Shown here: in pieces, positions 8,010-16,784 of the stretch
Layout: every line of letters starts with the position of its first letter
How positions within the stretch are numbered: the first letter of the stretch is position 1
Source of the DNA: Kribbella capetownensis
GTDB lineage: Bacteria; Actinomycetota; Actinomycetes; Propionibacteriales; Kribbellaceae
Assembly: GCF_004331485.1 (NCBI RefSeq)
Contig: NZ_SJKD01000001.1
Coordinates: 744,001 to 808,000, forward strand
Length of the DNA stretch: 64,000 nt
Direction: 5' to 3'
Translations under genes and position numbers: made by a program
The notes under the pieces: generated by a model
Seen by the model: only the letters and a program-made list of their open reading frames with translations
Told to the model about the DNA's origin: nothing
The model's database searches: none

Positions 8010-10666
8010 GCGGTGATCCAGTGCGAGTAGTCCTGCCACGGCAGGTGCCAACGGTTCACCTTGCGGGTCCGGCGGTCCTGTCCGGCGATGTCGTTGGCGA
8101 CCAGGCGGACGGTTCCGAGCATCTCGTCGTACAGCACGGCCGGTGAACCGGTGAAGTGCAAGGTGCCGACAGGTTCCCACGGGGTGTGACCGCCGCGCAC
8201 GTCGATCATCGAGCAGTGGTGGATCCGGCGGTCTGCGCCGAGCACGTACACCTCGACCGCATCGGCACCGGGGTTGAACGCGACCACGGGGTCGTCGGCG
8301 AGCTCCAGCTCACCGAGTTGTTGCCACCGGCCTTGACCGAGTCGGTCGTCCAGGTAGGTGTGGTACAGGTGGCCGTCCGCGCCGCGTACGTAGATCTCGG
8401 TCGAGCGGGCCGGTTCGTTGCGCGCCCAGACCGGTTCACCGGCGGCGATCAGGTCGCCGAGCACTGCCTGAACGCCGTCCTGCGTGCGGACGATGCGGCC
8501 GTCGTCACGCCGTACGAAGCTGACCGGAGCCGGCCGTCCGGCGAGGATCGCGTCGAACTCTGCCTGGACCTTCGCACCGGTGACTGCGTGCTCGGCGCTG
8601 GGTCGGGGCGGGAAGAACGGGTCGCCGGTCAGGTAGAGCATCGCGCCGATCAGCGCGGGCGCCACCGACCAGCCGGTCTCGACACAGTACGGTCCCCAGC
8701 CGATGTCGGCGTTCGAACCGAAGTACTCCCACGCGTCGAAGTCGAAGGCGCGCTGCCAGGTCCCGTCGAGTTGCTCGTCGTCCGGGTCGTCGATCTGGAT
8801 CCGGCTCAGATAGTCGAGTACGCCGTGTGCCAGTTCCTCGAACACCTTCTCGCCGGTGACCTGGTACGCGAGCGGCAGCGCCCAAGCGGCGAACGGGGTG
8901 CCGTACAGCTGGTCGGTGATCGGGTCGCCGTTGGCCTGGAAGATCGACGCCTCGTCGACGCCGTACGCCTCGTTGCTCGGCGGGCACTTCCCGTCCCATT
9001 CGGCGAACCCGCCGTCCGGGCCCCGCCGGCTCTTCAGGTACGTGGCCAGCGACCGGAGCGTGTCCAGGTAGAGGGGCTTGCGGGTGTAGTGGTAGGCGCC
9101 GACCAGTGGCAGCAGGAACCGACCGGCCTCACAGGTCCGGCTGGTCTCCAGGCGGGCGCGCGGATGATGGCTCGCCATGTGGTCCAGTCCGCGGGTGGCG
9201 ATGTCGAGGTACCGCTGCTCGCCGGTCAGGCCGTACGCGTACAGGTAGGCGCACTGGGCCGAGCTCTGCCAGTGCGAGGTCAGGTCGAGGCCGTCCTCGA
9301 TCGGGGTCCGGGCGATCTCCTCCCAGCCCTTCACCAGGATCGTCGACGGGGTTCGCCAGGGATCGACCTGCAGGCCGAGTTCGTCGTTCGCGGTTCGCAT
9401 CAGCGACTCGACGCCGCGCAGTCCGGCCTGGGTCGCACCGGAGATCAGCGCGAAGAGCGAGATCCAGCCGTTGTCGTCGGCGAACAGGTTGTTCGTCGCG
9501 GTCAGGTCGGTGCGGGCTCCGCGTGGCTCCCAGGCGCCGAACAACTGGTTGCGGTCGGTGAGCTGTTCCTCCTCGACCACGAGACGCATCAGGTTGTCCG
9601 CGATCGTGCGACCGCGCGGGAAGTCCGCCAGGTCGGCGTACATCCGGAAGGCGTGTGCGGTCTGGGTGAAGCAGTCGCCGCGTGGCACCGGGCGGAACGG
9701 GAGTCTGCCGTCGAGGTCGACCTCGTTCGAGAAGCCTTCCGCGACGCCCGTGGACCCGTCCGGCCGGTCGTAGAACATGCCGGCCCGGTCGAACCACGCG
9801 ATGCCTTTGTCGACCATCCTCCGATAGCGCTCCGCCCGCGGGCCGACCGCGACGGTCGTCTGCTGATCGCCGACGGTGAAGGTGTGCTCGCCGTCGTCGA
9901 GGTACTGCGGCTCGGACTCGAATCTTCCGCTCGCGGTCTCGGTCAGGTCCAGATCGGAGGGCGACGGTTTGCTCGCGGACCTCGCGACCAGGCGGACCGG
10001 TTCACCGGAGGCGACCCACACCCGCGGCTCGGTGAAGACCTCGAGGTCCGTTGGGATCTCGGTACCGGTGACCTCGGCCACGATCACCTGCATCAGGCGC
10101 CGCCAACGGCGTACCGGCTTGTAGCGGCCCTTGAGGTGGTGTGTGAGTGCAGTCGTCGCGTAGAGCAACCGGCCGTCGCCGACCGGGATGTCCAGCAGGG
10201 CTGGGAAGGTGCGGTCGGGTGGTCCGAAGACCGCCTTGTGCGTGCCGGCGACCGTACCGTAGCTCAGCAGCTCGACCGCGTTGCTTGGGGCAACTACTTC
10301 CTGGGCGCGGGACAGGTGCTCGTCCAGGATGCTGAGCGGCTCCAGCCCCGGCAGGGCCGCGGTGGTGAAGATCCGCTCGATATGCGCCTCTCGTACGTCG
10401 CCCGCTGGGAGGAATCCGGTCTCGTCGAGGGCAAACTCGACGTACGCCGATCCGCCCGAACCGACGTACTGCGCCAGCGCGTCGGTGTCGAGGTGGTCGG
10501 GGTCCGGATAGCGGCCGGCGAGGACGAACACCGCACGGTGACCGGTGAGCTCGGCAGGCTGGGCGTCATACCGGACGTGTGGGAGTCCGGCCCGGTCGAG
10601 GGCAGCGGTGAGCGGGGCCGCAGGGCCGGGTGGTCCGATGACGGCGACGGGCGCTGATGCGGTCAC
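8006..10666 (-). CDS. Large multidomain glycan-processing-like protein of unknown activity
   Basis: The 886-aa protein has no signal peptide. Residues 1-180 look like a Rossmann or glutamine-amidotransferase-like domain (AVFVLAGRYPDPDHLDTDAL). About 200-290 is a small beta-sandwich. About 290-735 is rich in paired helices with WxxR, FxAWEPRG and NNLFADDNGW motifs, like the (alpha/alpha)6 barrel of glycoside hydrolases and polysaccharide lyases. About 740-886 contains repeats of the form EIYVRGADGHLYH and EVYVLGADRRIHH, typical of PLL/tectonin-like lectin propellers. GTG 10666 was chosen because the earlier ATG 10720 lies inside the dre-like site; its ribosome site is weak. It heads the kinase-nanE run, so hydrolysis or binding of an amino-sugar glycan is likely but unproven. 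Confidence 0.75.
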   Translation of the reverse strand: MTASAPVAVIGPPGPAAPLTAALDRAGLPHVRYDAQPAELTGHRAVFVLAGRYPDPDHLDTDALAQYVGSGGSAYVEFALDETGFLPAGDVREAHIERIFTTAALPGLEPLSILDEHLSRAQEVVAPSNAVELLSYGTVAGTHKAVFGPPDRTFPALLDIPVGDGRLLYATTALTHHLKGRYKPVRRWRRLMQVIVAEVTGTEIPTDLEVFTEPRVWVASGEPVRLVARSASKPSPSDLDLTETASGRFESEPQYLDDGEHTFTVGDQQTTVAVGPRAERYRRMVDKGIAWFDRAGMFYDRPDGSTGVAEGFSNEVDLDGRLPFRPVPRGDCFTQTAHAFRMYADLADFPRGRTIADNLMRLVVEEEQLTDRNQLFGAWEPRGARTDLTATNNLFADDNGWISLFALISGATQAGLRGVESLMRTANDELGLQVDPWRTPSTILVKGWEEIARTPIEDGLDLTSHWQSSAQCAYLYAYGLTGEQRYLDIATRGLDHMASHHPRARLETSRTCEAGRFLLPLVGAYHYTRKPLYLDTLRSLATYLKSRRGPDGGFAEWDGKCPPSNEAYGVDEASIFQANGDPITDQLYGTPFAAWALPLAYQVTGEKVFEELAHGVLDYLSRIQIDDPDDEQLDGTWQRAFDFDAWEYFGSNADIGWGPYCVETGWSVAPALIGAMLYLTGDPFFPPRPSAEHAVTGAKVQAEFDAILAGRPAPVSFVRRDDGRIVRTQDGVQAVLGDLIAAGEPVWARNEPARSTEIYVRGADGHLYHTYLDDRLGQGRWQQLGELELADDPVVAFNPGADAVEVYVLGADRRIHHCSMIDVRGGHTPWEPVGTLHFTGSPAVLYDEMLGTVRLVANDIAGQDRRTRKVNRWHLPWQDYSHWITA

Positions 10667-10705
10667 CGGTTCACTGTCGCCGACTCCGCCCGGCCGGGTA
10701 AAGCA

Positions 10706-10721
10706 CCTTGAGTAGACCACT
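10706..10721. promoter_or_regulatory. Second dre-like site in the divergent promoter region
   Basis: CCTTGAGTAGACCACT shares the perfect right half TAGACCACT with the site at 6415-6430 and matches 12 of 16 consensus positions. It sits between the divergent 886-aa gene and the GH172 gene, where a DasR-type repressor could control both. Confidence 0.5.
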
Positions 10722-10803
10722 CGGGCCTTCCGGGACGCTCAGGTCTCACCCAGTCCGCCGGCCAGTGCCTGTTGACCGGTCACCGCCTCTAGGGTCGTTC
10801 GCC

Positions 10804-11889
10804 ATGGGTGACTTCAACGGGCTCGACGTCCATCTCGGCAACGTGGCGCGGTTGTCGGCAGCACGGACCTACTCGATCAGTGCGGAGAATCCGGACGGCT
10901 CGAAGGCGGGCGGCGCCCGGGCGACCGAGGGCGCGTATTCACGGCAGGCCCGCGAGCTCGGCCCGGGCTGGAAGATGGCGCCGTGCATCCCGCTCGCACC
11001 GGAGTCGACGACGACGATCGCGGACATCGAGGGACCGGGTGCGATCACGCACGTGTGGATCACAGTCGACTCGAAGCTGTGGCGGTCGCTGGTGCTGCGC
11101 GCGTACTGGGACGACGAGGAGACGCCGTCGATCGAAGTACCGCTGGGCGACTTCTTCTGCAACGGCTGGGGTCAGCACTGCCAGGTCAGCTCGGCGCCGA
11201 TCGCGGTGAACCCGTCCGGCGGTTTCAACAGCTACTGGCAGATGCCGTTCCGCGGCCGCGCCAAGCTGACGATCGAGAACCTCCTGGAGACAGAGGTCCC
11301 GGAGCTCTTCTACCAGGTCGACTTCGTCAAGACCGAGGTCCCGGACGACACGGCGTACCTGCACGCGCAGTGGCGGCGCAGCAACCCGATCCCGTACGGC
11401 GAGGTGCACACGCTGCTGGACGGAGTCCGCGGGCAGGGGCAGTACGTCGGCACGTACCTCGCGTGGGGATGCAACAACTCGGGGTGGTGGGGTGAGGGCG
11501 AGGTCAAGTTCTACCTGGACGGCGACGACGAGTACCCGACCATCTGCGGGACCGGAACCGAGGACTACTTCGGCGGTGCGTGGGGGTTCATTCATCCGGA
11601 GGGCGAGTACGCGACGTTCACGACGCCGTACCTGGGAATGCCGCAGGCTCTGCATCCCGACGGATTCATGAAGAACCAGCAGCGGTTCGGGCTTTACCGC
11701 TGGCACATCGCCGACACGATCCGCTTCACCGAGGATCTGCGCGTCACCGTGCAGGCTCTGGGCTGGCGGCGCGACGGCCGGCTGCTGCAACTCCAAGACG
11801 ACGTGGCCTCCACGTCGTTCTGGTACCAGACCGAGCCGCACGCACCGTTCCCGTCGATGCCGGGAAAGGACTACCTCGAGGTGATCTAG
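10804..11889 (+). CDS. GH172 (DUF2961) family glycoside hydrolase
   Basis: The 361-aa protein is a DUF2961 protein, now glycoside hydrolase family 172. The hallmark CGTGTEDYFGGAWG lies at about residues 246-260 and carries the conserved catalytic-region glutamate; DIEGPGAITHVWITV near residue 75 and the NCN/WGEGEVKFYLDGD region are also typical of the double jelly-roll fold. Characterised members act on difructose dianhydride I or on D-arabinofuranosyl linkages. No signal peptide is seen, so it probably acts inside the cell. Start ATG 10804 follows a TAGGG motif. It is transcribed divergently from the 886-aa gene and shares its dre-like promoter region. Confidence 0.88.
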   Translation: MGDFNGLDVHLGNVARLSAARTYSISAENPDGSKAGGARATEGAYSRQARELGPGWKMAPCIPLAPESTTTIADIEGPGAITHVWITVDSKLWRSLVLRAYWDDEETPSIEVPLGDFFCNGWGQHCQVSSAPIAVNPSGGFNSYWQMPFRGRAKLTIENLLETEVPELFYQVDFVKTEVPDDTAYLHAQWRRSNPIPYGEVHTLLDGVRGQGQYVGTYLAWGCNNSGWWGEGEVKFYLDGDDEYPTICGTGTEDYFGGAWGFIHPEGEYATFTTPYLGMPQALHPDGFMKNQQRFGLYRWHIADTIRFTEDLRVTVQALGWRRDGRLLQLQDDVASTSFWYQTEPHAPFPSMPGKDYLEVI

Positions 11890-11900
11890 GCGTACAAACG

Positions 11901-11981
11901 GACAGGAGGTGTCACCGGCGGGGCGCACTGGTCTCGCTCGTCGGGCGCGCCGGTCGCCTCATTGACTGGACACCTCCTGTC
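11901..11981. terminator. Nested inverted repeat between convergent genes
   Basis: GACAGGAGGTGTC at 11901-11913 pairs perfectly with GACACCTCCTGTC at 11969-11981, and ACCGGCG at 11914-11920 pairs with CGCCGGT at 11948-11954 inside it. It lies between the convergent GH172 and aldehyde dehydrogenase genes, so a bidirectional terminator is the simplest reading. Confidence 0.65.
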
Positions 11982-11996
11982 GAGCTGCACGGAATT

Positions 11997-13427
11997 CTAG
12001 ACCTCGATGTTGGACATCACGTGCTTGATCCGGGTGTAGTCCTCCAGGCCGTACATGGACAGGTCCTTGCCGTGGCCGGAGTGCTTGAAGCCGCCGTGCG
12101 GCATCTCGGCGACGATCGGGATGTGGGTGTTGATCCACACACAGCCGAAGTCGAGGCGGCGGGCCATCCGCAGCGCGCGGCCGTGATCGCGGGTGAACAC
12201 CGACGAGGCCAGGCCGTACTCGACGCCGTTCGCCCAGCGCAGCGCCTCGTCCTCGTCGGTGAACCGCTGGACCGTGATGACCGGGCCGAAGATCTCCTGC
12301 TGGATCGCCTCGTCGTCCTGGCGCAGACCGGAGACGACCGTCGGCGCGTAGAAGTACCCGCGCTCACCGACGACCGCACCGCCGGTCCGCACCGACGCGT
12401 GGTCGGGCAGGCGATGGACGAAACCGTCCACCCGATGCAACTGGGCCTGGTTGTTCAAGGCGCCGTACGCGACGTCGGGGTCGTCGGGTCGGCCGGTACG
12501 GGTGCGGTTGGCGCGGACGGTGAGCGCGTCGACGAAGTCGTCATGGATCCGCGGACCGGCCAGCACCCGGGTCGCGGCGGTGCAGTCCTGCCCGGCGTTG
12601 TAGTAGCCGGCGTCGGCGATCGCCTGCGCGGCCTGCTCCAGGTCGGCGTCGTCGAAGACCACGACCGGCGCCTTGCCACCGAGTTCGAGGTGGGTGCGCT
12701 TGAGCTGCCGGGCGGCCGACGAGGCGACCTCCATCCCGGCCCGGACCGAACCGGTGATCGCGACCAATTGTGGGATCTCGTGGTCGACCAGTGCACGGCC
12801 GGTGTCGCGGTCGCCGCAGACCACGTTGAACACACCCGGTGGCAGGAACTCGTTGCACAGTTCGGCGAGGAGCACGGTCGAGGCCGGGGTGGTGTCGCTC
12901 GGCTTGAGCACGATCGTGTTCCCGGCGGCAAGCGCCGGCGCGATCTTCCAGACCGCCATCATCAGCGGGTAGTTCCACGGCGTCACCTGACCGACGACGC
13001 CGATCGGTTCGCGGCGTACCCAGGACGTGTGGCCGGCCAGGTACTCACCTGCCGAGCGGCCTTCGAGAACCCGGGCGGCGCCGGCGAAGAACCGCAACTG
13101 ATCCACACACGGCGGCACCTCGTCGGTCGCGGCGATCGCCAGCGGCTTGCCGGTGTTGCGGCTCTCCACCGCGATGAACTCGTCCGCGCGCCGCTCCATC
13201 GCATCGGCGATCCGGAGCAAGGCCAGCTGCCGCTCGGCCGGCGTGGTGTCGCGCCAGGTCTCGAACGCCCGCGCGGCCGCGGTCATCGCCTGGTCCACGT
13301 CCTCCCGACCGGACAGCGGCGCGCGGGTGTACGTCTCGCCGGTGGCCGGCGCGATCACGTCGTACGTCGCTCCGCTCTGAGCAGGGACCGGCTTGCCGTC
13401 CACGAGGTTGGTGAGGGTTTGCTCCAT
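11997..13427 (-). CDS. Gamma-aminobutyraldehyde dehydrogenase-like ALDH
   Basis: The 476-aa enzyme is a full-length NAD-dependent aldehyde dehydrogenase: TPWNYP and KPSDTTP in the cofactor domain, THLELGGKAP with the general-base glutamate, and AGQDCTA with the catalytic cysteine. Overall it is closest to the gamma-aminobutyraldehyde dehydrogenase (PatD/PuuC-like) group, which oxidises the aldehyde formed from putrescine to GABA. It starts at ATG 13427, 9 nt after the amidohydrolase stop. The adjacent aminotransferase, amine oxidases and Pot importer support a polyamine role. Confidence 0.85.
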   Translation of the reverse strand: MEQTLTNLVDGKPVPAQSGATYDVIAPATGETYTRAPLSGREDVDQAMTAAARAFETWRDTTPAERQLALLRIADAMERRADEFIAVESRNTGKPLAIAATDEVPPCVDQLRFFAGAARVLEGRSAGEYLAGHTSWVRREPIGVVGQVTPWNYPLMMAVWKIAPALAAGNTIVLKPSDTTPASTVLLAELCNEFLPPGVFNVVCGDRDTGRALVDHEIPQLVAITGSVRAGMEVASSAARQLKRTHLELGGKAPVVVFDDADLEQAAQAIADAGYYNAGQDCTAATRVLAGPRIHDDFVDALTVRANRTRTGRPDDPDVAYGALNNQAQLHRVDGFVHRLPDHASVRTGGAVVGERGYFYAPTVVSGLRQDDEAIQQEIFGPVITVQRFTDEDEALRWANGVEYGLASSVFTRDHGRALRMARRLDFGCVWINTHIPIVAEMPHGGFKHSGHGKDLSMYGLEDYTRIKHVMSNIEV

Positions 13428-13436
13428 GACCGTCCC

Positions 13437-15062
13437 TTATCTCGTTGAGTGATCGCCGAAGACGCACTCGCCCTCGACGTAGGTGGCCCGCACTCGCGCC
13501 GCTCCGATCTCGTCGGCTGGTCCGGTGAACGGATCCCGCTCGAGTACGACGAGATCCGCGAGCGCTCCGCCCTCGATCCGGCCGGTGTCGTCGGCATGGT
13601 TCAGCCAGGCGCTTCCCGAGGTGTACGCCGCCAGCGCAGTACTCAGGTCCAGAGCCTGCTCGGGAAGGAACGCCTCGGGATCGCCTGGCACTCGGCGGTT
13701 CACCGCGACGTGGATGGCGGCCAGTGGGTCGGGGCTCGACACCGGCCAGTCGGAACCGGCGGCGAGTCGGGTGCCTGAGCGGGCGAGATCGCCGAACGGG
13801 TACTGCCACGAGGTCCGCTCCGGACCGAGGAAGGGGATGGTCAGCTCGGTCATTTGTGGTTCGTAGACCGCCCACAACGCCTGCAGATTCGCGGCGACTC
13901 CGAGCCGCGCGAACCGGCCGATGTCGTCGGGGTGGATGACCTGCAGATGCGCGATGTGGTGCCGCAGGTCGCTGTCGCCGTTCTCCGTCAACGCCGCCTC
14001 GAAGGCGTCCAGCGCCTCCCGGACCGCGCGGTCGCCGATCGCGTGCACGTGGACCTGAAATCCGGCGGCATCCAGCTGGGTGACATGACTCCGCAACGCG
14101 ACCGGATCCACGAACGAGAGTCCCGCGTTGGCGGTCCGGCAGCCACAGCCGTCGAAATATGGCTCGAGCATCCCGGCGGTGAAGTTCTCCGCCACACCGT
14201 CCTGCATGATCTTCACGCTGTCGGCCCGGAACCGCGGGAACTTCACCGCGTCCCGGCGTTCGATCAGTTCCTGCAGCTGCTCGGCGCCGCGGTCCCGCTG
14301 CCACCACAGCGCGCCGACGACTCGTGCGGTCAGCCGTCCGTCGCGGGCGAGTTCGGCGTACGCCGGAGTCGCGTCGCTGAGGTTCGCGTACTCGCCGAGG
14401 ATGGCGTCCTGCCAGCCGGTGACGCCGAGCGAGTGGAGGTAGGCCTGCGCGTCGAGGAGGGCGGCGACCTGCTCGTCGTGGGTCGTCGGCGGGACCAGGC
14501 GGCCGACAAGATTCATGGCGCCCTCGTGCAGGGTGCCGGTCGGCGTACCGTCCAGGGCGCGCTCGATCCGGCCGTCCGGTGGATCCGGTGTGGTCGCGTC
14601 GATCCCGGCGTACTGGAGAGCTCTTGTGTTGACCCAGGCGCCGTGGTGGTCGGCGTTCACCAGGAAGGCCGGGCGGGCGCCGGTCACCGCGTCGAGGTCG
14701 GCCTTGCGCGGTGCGGCGCCGGGGAAGTCGGGCTGGTGCCAGCCGCCGCCGAGGATCCACGGGACGTCCGGGTGCGAGGCGACGTACCGCGCGATCGTCT
14801 CCTGGTACGCCGCGAGTCCGTGGGCCGGTGAGAGGTCGCAGTGAGCACGTTCGAGGCCGCCCTGCACCGGGTGGATGTGGGCGTCGACGAATCCGGGCAG
14901 CAGGAGGCCGCCTGCCAAGTCGACCACCTCGGTGTTCGGGCCACGCAGCCCCGCGGGGTCGGCGGTGACTGCCGCGATCCGGCCGGCCCGCACACCGACC
15001 GTCAGGCCCGGTCGGTGGCGGTGGCCGTCGAAAATCGATCCGTTCACGAACAGGGTGTCCAC
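13437..15062 (-). CDS. Amidohydrolase family 3 (YtcJ-like) metal-dependent hydrolase
   Basis: The 541-aa protein begins at GTG 15062, which has GGGGAGG 8 nt upstream; ATG codons at 15098/15095 lack such a site. It has the amidohydrolase landmarks: FVDAHIHP with the HxH metal ligands, the YtcJ-type segment WILGGGWHQPDFPG, VKIMQDGVAENFT, HVHAIGDRAV and SDWPVSSPDPL. Members hydrolyse C-N bonds of varied amides or formamides; the exact substrate is unknown. It is cotranscribed with the aldehyde dehydrogenase and divergent from the aminotransferase, so hydrolysis of an N-acylated amine within the polyamine pathway is a reasonable inference. Confidence 0.85.
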   Translation of the reverse strand: MDTLFVNGSIFDGHRHRPGLTVGVRAGRIAAVTADPAGLRGPNTEVVDLAGGLLLPGFVDAHIHPVQGGLERAHCDLSPAHGLAAYQETIARYVASHPDVPWILGGGWHQPDFPGAAPRKADLDAVTGARPAFLVNADHHGAWVNTRALQYAGIDATTPDPPDGRIERALDGTPTGTLHEGAMNLVGRLVPPTTHDEQVAALLDAQAYLHSLGVTGWQDAILGEYANLSDATPAYAELARDGRLTARVVGALWWQRDRGAEQLQELIERRDAVKFPRFRADSVKIMQDGVAENFTAGMLEPYFDGCGCRTANAGLSFVDPVALRSHVTQLDAAGFQVHVHAIGDRAVREALDAFEAALTENGDSDLRHHIAHLQVIHPDDIGRFARLGVAANLQALWAVYEPQMTELTIPFLGPERTSWQYPFGDLARSGTRLAAGSDWPVSSPDPLAAIHVAVNRRVPGDPEAFLPEQALDLSTALAAYTSGSAWLNHADDTGRIEGGALADLVVLERDPFTGPADEIGAARVRATYVEGECVFGDHSTR

Positions 15063-15223
15063 CCCGGCAACCTCCCCGTGGTACGGATTTCGCATCATAA
15101 GCCTATGCGAACCGATGACATCGACACCATATCGGCTTGATCGGCACGAAATCACTTGCTTGAACGCTCTTTCCCAGGCAGGATGACCAACTACACAGCC
15201 ATCCGGAGACGAAGGATGTGACC

Positions 15224-16603
15224 ATGTCGTTCGACGACGCAGAGTTCGCCACCCTGCAGAAGTCGGCGCGCGACCACCTCTGGATGCACTTCACCCGGAT
15301 GTCCAGCTACGAGAAGAGCGACGTCCCGGTGATCGTCCGTGGCGACGGTGCCTACATCTACGACGCCCGCGGCAAGCGGTACCTGGACGGTCTGGCCGGA
15401 CTGTTCGTCAACCAGCTCGGACACGGGCGCACCGAGCTCGCCGAGGCGGCCGCCAAACAGGCGTCCGAACTGGCGTTCTTCCCGCTCTGGTCGTACGCAC
15501 ATCCCAAGTCGATCGAGCTGGCCGAACGCGTCGCCGGGTACGCGCCGGGCGACCTGAACAGGGTCTTCTTCACCAGCGGCGGCGGCGAGGCGGTCGAGAC
15601 CGCCTGGAAGCTGGCCAAGCAGTACTTCAAGCTCACCGGCAAACCCGGTAAGCACAAGGTGATCAGCCGTGCGATCGCGTACCACGGCACCACCCAGGGG
15701 GCACTGTCCATCACCGGTCTCCCGGACCTCAAGGCGCCGTTCGAACCGCTGGTGCCGTCGACGTTCCGGGTCCCGAACACCAACATCTACCGCGCCCCGA
15801 TCCACGGCGACGACCCGGCCGCGTTCGGCCGCTGGGCCGCCGACCAGATCGCGGTCGCGATCGAGAACGAGGGCCCGTCGACGGTCGCCGCGGTCTTCCT
15901 CGAGCCGGTGCAGAACGCCGGCGGTTGCTTCCCGCCACCGCCCGGCTACTTCGACCGGGTCCGCGAGATCTGCGACGAGTACGACGTACTGCTCGTCAGT
16001 GACGAGGTGATCTGTGCGTTCGGGCGGCTCGGGCACATGTTCGGCGCCGAACGCTACGGCTACCGGCCCGACATGATCACCTGCGCGAAAGGCATCACCT
16101 CCGGCTACTCGCCGCTCGGCGCGATGATCGCGACCGACCGGCTGTTCGAGCCGTTCCTGCACGGGGACACCACATTCGCCCATGGCTACACCTTCGGTGG
16201 CCATCCGGTATCAGCCGCGGTCGCGCTGACCAACTTGGACATCTTCGAGCGCGAAGGAATCAACGAGCACGTCCGGGCCCGGGAGGGGGAGTTCCGGGCG
16301 ACGCTCGAGAAATTGCTCGATCTGCCCTTGGTCGGCGACGTCCGCGGTGCGGGGTACTTCTACGGGATCGAACTGGTCAAGGACAAGGCGACCAAGGAGA
16401 CCTTCGACGACGACGAATCCGAGCGACTGCTGCGCGGATTCCTGTCCAAAGCCCTCTTCGACGCCGGCCTCTACTGCCGGGCCGACGACCGAGGCGACCC
16501 CGTCATCCAACTCTCCCCGCCCCTGATCTGCGACCAGCCCCACTTCGACGAAATGGAACAAATCATCCGCTCCGTCCTCACCGAAGCCGAATCCAAGCTG
16601 TAG
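15224..16603 (+). CDS. Class III (omega) aminotransferase, putrescine/polyamine type
   Basis: This 459-aa PLP enzyme has the class III features: FTSGGGEAVETAWKLA, AYHGTT, LEPVQNAGG, SDEVICAFGRLG and the Schiff-base lysine in MITCAKGITSG. Full length is normal for the family. ATG 15224 is preferred over a GTG two codons earlier because GAAGGA is well spaced. It resembles SpuC-like putrescine:pyruvate and related omega-amine transaminases; beta-alanine transaminase remains possible. It would hand 4-aminobutanal to the neighbouring aldehyde dehydrogenase. It is divergent from the amidohydrolase; the gap holds a CCGAT/ATCGG dyad that could bind the local Lrp regulator. Confidence 0.85.
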   Translation: MSFDDAEFATLQKSARDHLWMHFTRMSSYEKSDVPVIVRGDGAYIYDARGKRYLDGLAGLFVNQLGHGRTELAEAAAKQASELAFFPLWSYAHPKSIELAERVAGYAPGDLNRVFFTSGGGEAVETAWKLAKQYFKLTGKPGKHKVISRAIAYHGTTQGALSITGLPDLKAPFEPLVPSTFRVPNTNIYRAPIHGDDPAAFGRWAADQIAVAIENEGPSTVAAVFLEPVQNAGGCFPPPPGYFDRVREICDEYDVLLVSDEVICAFGRLGHMFGAERYGYRPDMITCAKGITSGYSPLGAMIATDRLFEPFLHGDTTFAHGYTFGGHPVSAAVALTNLDIFEREGINEHVRAREGEFRATLEKLLDLPLVGDVRGAGYFYGIELVKDKATKETFDDDESERLLRGFLSKALFDAGLYCRADDRGDPVIQLSPPLICDQPHFDEMEQIIRSVLTEAESKL

Positions 16604-16704
16604 TCCAGACAGCTGAGACCTTCTCCAGCGTGCCGCTGCGCGCCCCGGGCGTCCGTGCTCGCGCCGCCTTCACCGAGCGACCCGTGCTGAGGTCCTGGTG
16701 ACCT

Positions 16705-16746
16705 GGAACAGGACATATCTTGTGCCCACCCACCGGTTCCTGTTCC
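16705..16746. terminator. 9-bp inverted repeat between convergent genes
   Basis: GGAACAGGA at 16705-16713 pairs perfectly with TCCTGTTCC at 16738-16746 around a 24-nt loop. It lies in the 181-bp non-coding gap between the aminotransferase and the FAD oxidoreductase, which converge. Confidence 0.5.
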
Positions 16747-16784
16747 CGGCCACCCACCAGCACGAGCCCGCCGGGGAAGGTCTG

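Noticed and set aside
8156-10657. 833-codon plus-strand open frame opposite the 886-aa gene
   Set aside because: It has no domains, an Arg/Val/Gly-rich composition from GC-rich antisense sequence, and the minus-strand gene has clear motifs and operon overlaps.
11923-11940. ACTGGTCT half-dre motif inside the terminator loop
   Set aside because: Only one half site, located between convergent genes where an operator would have no promoter to control.
16604-16784. Short open frames between the aminotransferase and the FAD oxidase
   Set aside because: No ribosome sites or gene-like codon bias; only an inverted repeat is supported.
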